This document shows positions 37,101 through 42,148 of a stretch of DNA of 42,148 nt, one piece after another (within the stretch, counting starts at the first letter, position 1; each line of letters begins with the position of its first letter). Under the pieces are notes generated by a model. That model was not told the DNA's origin and did not search any database. It saw nothing but the letters and a program-made list of their open reading frames with translations. This stretch comes from JBBIND01 sp037444075. GTDB taxonomy: Bacteria > Acidobacteriota > Terriglobia > Bryobacterales > Bryobacteraceae. Position numbers and translations under genes: made by a program. Where the stretch lies: NCBI GenBank assembly GCA_037444075.1, contig JBBIND010000031.1, positions 1-42,148 of the forward strand, read 5' to 3'.

Positions 37101-37910
37101 ATGCGCGTACTCCTGCTCGAATGCAGCCCGGCTGACAAGGACCGGCTGACCACTGAACTTTGGGAACGGGGCACGCTGGGTATTCAGGAAACCGGCCTGC
37201 CGGGAGGTTTGTGCCAACTGGCGGCCTTCTTCGATGAACCCTTCGAAGAGCCGGCGTTCGACGAGTGGAACCCGCGTTGGGAGGGCGTGGAAGAGACCGA
37301 TTGGGTCAGCCTCGCCCGCGAATCCTGGGACCCCGTCCTCGTCGGCGAACGCCTTTACCTGACACCCGACTGGAGGCTCGAGCCCACTCCGCCCGGGCGC
37401 GTGCGCCTGGAGGTGCATCCCGGTCTGGCTTCCGGCACGGGTTACCACCCGACCACTCAACTCTGCCTGGAGGCGCTCGAGCGCAACATGCGCTTCGGCG
37501 ACGTCATCCTGGACGTGGGCACGGGCTCGGGCATCCTTGCTCAGGCAGCGGCACTGCTTGGCGCGGCAGCGCCGATAGCGTGTGACATCGAACCGGACTG
37601 CGCCGTCATCGCCCAGCGGAATCTCACGCGGACCGGCATCGAAGCCGGTGTATTTGCCGGCTCGCCGCGCGCCCTGAAGCCCGCTGTAGCGGACCTGGTA
37701 GCGGCGAACCTGAATGCGGAGACCCTGCTTAGCCTGGGAGGAGACCTGGTTCAGGTCGTCAAACCGGGCGGCCGGCTCGTGTTGGGCGGCATCACCGCGC
37801 GCCAGGCGCCGAAAGTGACCCGCCTGTTTGAGAGCTTCGGCTTCCGCAGCGAGGCCACTTACGAGCGCGATAACTGGGTCTGCCTGGTTCTACAGCAGCC
37901 ATCCGGCTGA
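37101..37910 (+). CDS. prmA: Ribosomal protein L11 methyltransferase (PrmA-like)
   Basis: A 269-aa SAM-dependent methyltransferase. An N-terminal substrate-recognition part (MRVLLLECSPADKDRLTTEL, GIQE) leads to the PrmA entry motif SGTGYHPTTQLCLEAL (usually FGTG-H-TT), the SAM site VILDVGTGSGILAQAAALLG, IACDIEPD, and DLVAANLNAETLL in place of the common VANI-A. The C-terminus GGRLVLGGITARQAPKV is family-like. L11 N-trimethylation is the expected role; the small sequence differences make a different protein target possible. AGGA lies before ATG 37101. Confidence 0.85.
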   Translation: MRVLLLECSPADKDRLTTELWERGTLGIQETGLPGGLCQLAAFFDEPFEEPAFDEWNPRWEGVEETDWVSLARESWDPVLVGERLYLTPDWRLEPTPPGRVRLEVHPGLASGTGYHPTTQLCLEALERNMRFGDVILDVGTGSGILAQAAALLGAAAPIACDIEPDCAVIAQRNLTRTGIEAGVFAGSPRALKPAVADLVAANLNAETLLSLGGDLVQVVKPGGRLVLGGITARQAPKVTRLFESFGFRSEATYERDNWVCLVLQQPSG

Positions 37911-37916
37911 TACAAT
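37911..37916 (+). promoter_or_regulatory. Candidate -10 box, near-leaderless transcript for the enolase-superfamily gene
   Basis: TACAAT lies immediately after the prmA stop and 6 bases before ATG 37923, which lacks a Shine-Dalgarno sequence. Transcription would start at or next to the start codon. The arrangement copies that at 13882. Confidence 0.4.
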
Positions 37917-37922
37917 CCGTTC

Positions 37923-39197
37923 ATGCTACGTCGCCACTTCCTCGGCTCAGCGGCTTTCGCCGGTGCGCCGGGCCTGGCCTCCTACCAGGGCACTCCCAAG
38001 GGCAAACTCAAGATTTCCGCCGTCGAAATCTGGCGCCTGGAAGGACGCCGCGAACTGCTAGGTTCCGTGAACCGGCAACACCAGGTGCAGCCGCTGCACG
38101 TCTACGAGGAACACCGTCCCAAACCGTACCGCGAGGCGCCCGCCTCGGAGAAGGGTCCGGTAGCCGCCGGCGCTTACTACCTGAAAATCGTCACCGACGC
38201 GGGACTGGAGGGTGTCTACGGACCCGTGGATAAGGAAGCGGCCATCGTGGTGCAGCAGCAGTTGAGCCGCTTCCTCACCGGCAAGGACCCGCTGGCCGTG
38301 GAAACGCTCTGGGACCAGATGTTTCGCCTCAACCGGCATTCGCGCCGAGGCCACTTCATGATGGCCATCAGCGCCGTGGATAACGCGCTGTGGGACTTGC
38401 GCGGGCGTTACTTCAACGTTCCGGTGTACAGGCTGCTGGGCGGGCCGACGCGCGCCTCGGTGGAAGTCTACGGCAGTTGCCTGGGCTTCTCGGTGGAGCC
38501 CCTGATGGCCCGCCGGCGCGCTGTGGAGCTCAAGAACCAGGGCTACCGCCATCAGAAGTGGTTTCTGGCCTATGGTCCCGGTGATGGCGCCGCCGGGCTC
38601 ATCAGGAACGTCGAGCTGGTGCGAGTGCTGCGCGAAGCGGTGGGCGAGGACAGCGAGTTGATGTTCGATGCCTTCATGGGCTGGGACTACAACTACGCGC
38701 TAGCCTGGGCCAAACAGGTGGAGCGTTACCGCCCGCGTTGGATTGAAGAAGCCTTCCACGCGGACAAAATCGAGAGTTTCGCGGCCCTGCGGCGCGCCAC
38801 CTCCATCCCCGTGGCCTCGGGCGAGCACATCTACAACCGCTGGGAAACGCACGATTATCTGAAGGCCGGCGCTATCAGCATCGTGCAGGCCGACCCGGAA
38901 TGGTGCGGCGGCGTCAGCGAGTTGGTCAAGATCTGCACCCTGGCCTCGGTCTTTGACGCACAGGTGATACCGCATGGCCATAACATCCACTCCGCGCTGC
39001 ACGTCGTGGCCAGCCAGTCACCCATGACCTGCCCGCTGGTGGAGTATCTCATCAACAAGATGAGTTACTACTATTACTTTGAAAAGAACGAACCCAAGCC
39101 CGTGGACGGACGCCTCGAGTTGCCGGACCGGCCCGGCTTCGGGATTCAGTTTGACGAATCCCGCGTTCAGAAACAAACCAAAGTAACCTGGGACTGA
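37923..39197 (+). CDS. Enolase-superfamily dehydratase, rhamnonate dehydratase-like, Tat signal
   Basis: A 424-aa protein. The N-terminus LRRHFLGSAAFAGAPGLAS is a twin-arginine export signal (RRxFLG). A mandelate-racemase-type N-domain is followed by a barrel with KWFLAYGPGDG, LMFDAFMGWDYNYALAWA (first metal Asp), RWIEEAFHADKIESFAAL (second metal ligand), ASGEHIYNRW (third) and AQVIPHGHNIHSALHVVASQ carrying the acid-base His. The spacing and the end (KNEPKPVDGRLELPDRPGFG) closely follow L-rhamnonate dehydratase RhmD. Export of such a dehydratase is unusual and is seen mainly in Acidobacteria/Planctomycetes-type genomes. The substrate is inferred; another sugar acid is possible. It follows prmA by 12 bp. 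Confidence 0.82.
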   Translation: MLRRHFLGSAAFAGAPGLASYQGTPKGKLKISAVEIWRLEGRRELLGSVNRQHQVQPLHVYEEHRPKPYREAPASEKGPVAAGAYYLKIVTDAGLEGVYGPVDKEAAIVVQQQLSRFLTGKDPLAVETLWDQMFRLNRHSRRGHFMMAISAVDNALWDLRGRYFNVPVYRLLGGPTRASVEVYGSCLGFSVEPLMARRRAVELKNQGYRHQKWFLAYGPGDGAAGLIRNVELVRVLREAVGEDSELMFDAFMGWDYNYALAWAKQVERYRPRWIEEAFHADKIESFAALRRATSIPVASGEHIYNRWETHDYLKAGAISIVQADPEWCGGVSELVKICTLASVFDAQVIPHGHNIHSALHVVASQSPMTCPLVEYLINKMSYYYYFEKNEPKPVDGRLELPDRPGFGIQFDESRVQKQTKVTWD

Positions 39198-39284
39198 GGC
39201 TGGGAACCATGGCAGCTATGGCGATTGCGCGCTCAACGCCCGGCAGCGGGGCGACCAGGCCGACAGACTGAAAGGAGGCCGTTC

Positions 39285-41666
39285 ATGGCCGCATCATCCC
39301 TTTTCTCCGGAGCAACGCTCATCACCGGTCTTGCGCTGCTGCTCGGCTTGGCGCCGCCGATGACGCCACAACCCGCACCCGCGGAGCAACCCCGCTCCGG
39401 ACCCCGCCATGACGCCTGGAAGGTCATCGGACCGGGCGGCGGCGGCGCTCAATTCCTGCCGACCATCAGCCCGCATGACCCCAACCGCGTCCTGGTTTCG
39501 TGCGACATGACCGGGTCCTACATCACCCATGACGGCGGCGAAACCTGGCGCATGTTCAACCTGCGGGGTCGCGCCCGGTTTTTTGTCTTTGACCCGGTCG
39601 AACCGGACACCATCTACGCGCAATCCATCGGACTCTGGCGCAGCACGGACGCCGGCGCCACCTGGGACCTCGTCTACCCGCGGCCGGAGGCCGTCCTCGG
39701 CGTCGAGATGCCCGATGACCACGCCAGCGAGCGCATCATCACTCCCACCGGCACAGCCGAAGCCGTTCTCGCGCTCGCCGTGGACCCTGCTAACAGCCAG
39801 CGTCTCTACGCCGCGTTCAACACCGGACGTTCCATTGCCTTGCGCGCTTCCGAAAACTCCGGCCTGACGTGGGCGGAGGTTCGGGAATTTCAGGGAGCTG
39901 TGCGCGCCATCTACATCGACCCGTCCTCCCCGCCGGAAGACCGCACGCTGTATGTTGTCCTCGCCGGCACGGTGGCCACGCGCGAGGCCGGCCAATGGCG
40001 TACCGGGCCTGCTCCTCCCGGCGTGGAGTCCTTCGCCGACGTTTCGGCCGGCTTCCCGCGCGATGGAGGACCGTTGGTGGTGTACGCGGTCGCCGCGGCG
40101 TCCTGGTCCGGCGAAACGCTTTCCGGCGGCATCTTCGTTTCCGATGACGGCGGCGGTTCCTGGCGCAGCGCGCATGACAGCCTCGTAGCGGCCATGCGCC
40201 ATCCTGCTCCGGCGCCAAGGTTCCCAGCCATCGCCACCTCCCTGCACCACGCCTCCGTCGCTTACGTGTCCGCCGGCAATATACGGCTGGGGAGCGATGA
40301 GGTTTCTCTCGGTGTCCTGAAAACCGAAGACGCCGGGCGAAGCTGGAAGTTCGTCTGGCGCGAGGCGGGTGTCAAGTCCCCTCATGTGGACGACGGCTGG
40401 ATCAGCGAGCGGCTCGGTCCCGGCTGGGGCAGCCACCCGCTCGATTTGGGTGTTTCACCCCGCGACCCCGAACTCTGCTACGGCACCGATTACGGCCGCA
40501 CCCTGAAGTCCTCCGACGGTGGCCAGACCTGGCGCGCCGTCTACACCGTCCGCGCCGGCGAGCGCGCCTACACCTCTCGCGGCCTCGATGTCACCACGGC
40601 CTACGGCGTGCATCACGATCCCTTCGATGCCCGGCGCATCTTCATTTCCTACACGGACATCGGCCTTTTCCGCAGCGAGGACGGCGGCGCGTCCTGGACC
40701 AGCTCCACCCTCAACGGCATCCCGCGCATCTGGCTGAACACTACCTACTGGGTGGAGTTCGATCCCGACGTCAGGGGACGCATGTGGGCGGCCATGGCGC
40801 GCAACCACGACCTCCCGCGCCCCAAGATGTGGCGCACGCTTTCGCCGTCAGCCTATCAGGGCGGCGTGGCCCGCAGCGACGACGGCGGCCAAAGCTGGGT
40901 CACTCTCACCAACGGAATGCCGGAGACGGCCGCGACCCACGTCCTATTAGACCGGCGCAGCCCTGCGCATGCGCGCGTGTTGTATGCCACCGGTTTTGGA
41001 CGCGGCGTTTACAAGTCAGTTGATGGCGGTGAAACCTGGGTGCAGAAGAACGCAGGTCTGCCGGAGAAGGAACCCTTCGCGTGGCGGCTGGCGCAGGACC
41101 CCGAGGGCATTCTCTATCTTGTGGTGGCTCGGCGTTCGGAGAACGCCACGGTAGGGACTTCGGGCGACGGAGCGCTTTACCGCTCGCGCGACGGCGCCGA
41201 GTCCTGGGAAAAACTTCCCCTGCCCTTTGGCTTGAACGGTCCGAACGGACTGACCATTGACCCTCGTGACCCCAAGCGCCTGTACCTCTCCGCGTGGGGA
41301 CGCTCGACGCCGCGTGTGGCTAGCGATGGCGGCATCTGGCTCTCTTCCGACGGCGGTGGAACGTGGCGCGTAGTGCATACCGTGGACCAGCATGTCTACG
41401 ACGTGACCGTTGACCCGGAGAACCCCGACGTGCTCTACGCCTGCGGGTTCCATTCTTCCGTCTGGCGCTCGACGGACCGAGGTGAAACCTGGAGCCGCAT
41501 CCGTGGCTACAACTTCAAGTGGGGCCATCGCGTGGTGCCGGATCCCGTGCATCCGGGCATGATCTACGTCACCACCTTCGGCGGCAGCGTGTGGCACGGT
41601 CCGGGCGCCGGCGACCCGGACGCCGTGGAGGACATCGTCACACCCCAGCTGCGGCACCACCGCTAA
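39285..41666 (+). CDS. Secreted 12-Asp-box beta-propeller protein (GH74/VPS10-like)
   Basis: A 793-aa exported protein. ATG 39285 (MAASSLFSGATL) follows AAAGGAGG at a strong ribosome-site distance; an earlier ATG at 39225 adds only Arg-rich residues. After a hydrophobic signal comes WKVIGPGGGGAQF, the start typical of GH74-like propellers. I count twelve Asp-box repeats, among them THDGGETW, STDAGATW, SDDGGGSW, SSDGGQTW, SEDGGASW, SDDGGQSW, SVDGGETW and STDRGETW, enough for two linked seven-bladed propellers as in xyloglucanases and VPS10-type proteins. Repeated DPxxPxxLY segments stand before each box. Catalytic Asp residues could not be assigned, so binding or hydrolysis of a polysaccharide are both possible. 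Confidence 0.85.
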   Translation: MAASSLFSGATLITGLALLLGLAPPMTPQPAPAEQPRSGPRHDAWKVIGPGGGGAQFLPTISPHDPNRVLVSCDMTGSYITHDGGETWRMFNLRGRARFFVFDPVEPDTIYAQSIGLWRSTDAGATWDLVYPRPEAVLGVEMPDDHASERIITPTGTAEAVLALAVDPANSQRLYAAFNTGRSIALRASENSGLTWAEVREFQGAVRAIYIDPSSPPEDRTLYVVLAGTVATREAGQWRTGPAPPGVESFADVSAGFPRDGGPLVVYAVAAASWSGETLSGGIFVSDDGGGSWRSAHDSLVAAMRHPAPAPRFPAIATSLHHASVAYVSAGNIRLGSDEVSLGVLKTEDAGRSWKFVWREAGVKSPHVDDGWISERLGPGWGSHPLDLGVSPRDPELCYGTDYGRTLKSSDGGQTWRAVYTVRAGERAYTSRGLDVTTAYGVHHDPFDARRIFISYTDIGLFRSEDGGASWTSSTLNGIPRIWLNTTYWVEFDPDVRGRMWAAMARNHDLPRPKMWRTLSPSAYQGGVARSDDGGQSWVTLTNGMPETAATHVLLDRRSPAHARVLYATGFGRGVYKSVDGGETWVQKNAGLPEKEPFAWRLAQDPEGILYLVVARRSENATVGTSGDGALYRSRDGAESWEKLPLPFGLNGPNGLTIDPRDPKRLYLSAWGRSTPRVASDGGIWLSSDGGGTWRVVHTVDQHVYDVTVDPENPDVLYACGFHSSVWRSTDRGETWSRIRGYNFKWGHRVVPDPVHPGMIYVTTFGGSVWHGPGAGDPDAVEDIVTPQLRHHR

Positions 41667-41690
41667 CACGTAGGATAGGCTTTCAGTAGG

Positions 41691-41774
41691 ATAGGCTTTT
41701 CAGTGGGATAGGCTTTAGCCTGTCCAGCAACAAAGCACACTGACTGCCCTCTGGACAGGCGAAACCGCCTGTCC
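41691..41774 (+). repeat. 84-bp direct repeat, copy 1
   Basis: Matches 41861-41944 at 82 of 84 positions (differences at 41692 and within the CTGGACAGGC / CTGAACAGGC unit). Each copy holds AGGCTTTAGCCT and GACAGGCGAAACCGCCTGTC-like hairpin arms. Confidence 0.85.
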
Positions 41775-41860
41775 CACGCGCTTATCCGCCACGTGGCTCA
41801 TCCTGGGACGGGCTTCAGCCTGTCAACACCCCTTTTCCGTAAGGCAGGCTTTCGAGTCGG

Positions 41861-41944
41861 ACAGGCTTTTCAGTGGGATAGGCTTTAGCCTGTCCAGCAA
41901 CAAAGCACACTGACTGCCCTCTGAACAGGCGAAACCGCCTGTCC
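41861..41944 (+). repeat. 84-bp direct repeat, copy 2
   Basis: Second copy of 41691-41774, offset by 170 bp. The hairpin arms AACAGGCG/CGCCTGT are retained. Confidence 0.85.
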
Positions 41945-42095
41945 TACACGAATCCTGGCTCACTGTCCCCCGCTGAAGCCCGCCCTCCTGCTGTTCCGCG
42001 CCGGTTTGACGAACCGGCTGTCGCAGGCAAAACGCACTCCAAAAACCGCTTGAAGTGAGAGTTGAATTCGCCCCTTTGGTGCGCTAGTATGACTA

Positions 42096-42148
<53 letters not shown>

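Larger units (their letters stand above)
41667..42095. other. Gene-free region dominated by palindromic dispersed repeats
   Basis: There is no credible gene. It contains many copies of GGATAGGCTT, ACAGGC and AGCCTGTCC-type units that pair into hairpins (for example AGGCTTTAGCCT within 41709-41722), including the 84-bp duplication listed separately. Such AGGCT/AGCCT units look like the REP-type intergenic repeats common in acidobacterial and planctomycete genomes. It ends at the initiator tRNA gene. Confidence 0.7.

Overview
The window looks like chromosomal DNA of an Acidobacteriota member, most likely of the Solibacter/Bryobacter type. This is an inference from gene content: GC-rich coding DNA, two very large Oar-like TonB-dependent receptors with N-terminal carboxypeptidase-regulatory-like domains and no SusD partner, a zinc-triad UroD-family protein, several secreted propeller or lyase enzymes, and a Solibacter-style set of housekeeping genes. 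No 16S or other phylogenetic marker was available to test this.

Region 1 (1-10.7 kb) is an accessory segment. It holds a 5'-truncated ISNCY-like transposase, an IclR-HTH/periplasmic-binding-fold regulator, a divergent UroD/MtaA-like protein, a TonB-dependent receptor, a secreted exo-rhamnogalacturonan-lyase-like (PL26/YetA-like) protein, a decayed second transposase and an orphan remnant of a type I-C-like CRISPR array. It is bounded by 66-bp direct repeats that carry the 3' end of the same unidentified gene. The inner genes look like a small plant-polysaccharide (rhamnogalacturonan) uptake and degradation locus.

Region 2 (10.7-17.6 kb) holds a second Oar-like receptor with a strong terminator, an SDR oxidoreductase, a minimal penicillin-binding transpeptidase with a Lys/Ala-rich linker, and the rplU-rpmA-obg operon with a hairpin directly before the obg start codon.

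Region 3 (17.9-23.3 kb) is the most striking part. Four overlapping minus-strand genes encode a P1B-type metal ATPase fused to an HflK-like SPFH domain, then HflC, then a second HflK-like SPFH protein, then a small membrane-anchored NTF2-like protein. The arrangement suggests a metal pump physically tied to an SPFH membrane scaffold.

Region 4 (23.7-32.5 kb) holds a Cys-rich putative zinc protein, a 51-aa ORF overlapping the dgt 3' end in antisense, dgt, a TPR-like membrane protein, a STAS/RsbW-type partner-switch pair, a LysR regulator, a tail-anchored small protein, a secreted Asp-box protein, a PilZ protein, a DUF72 protein and a divergent lexA.

Region 5 (32.5-42.1 kb) holds a gamma-glutamyltransferase, a hicBA toxin-antitoxin pair flanked by a duplicated ggt 5' end and promoter, a DinB-like protein, an M28 peptidase, prmA, a rhamnonate-dehydratase-like enolase-superfamily protein with a Tat-like signal, a large 12-Asp-box secreted protein, a block of dispersed palindromic repeats, and the 5' part of an initiator tRNA-Met gene cut by the window end.
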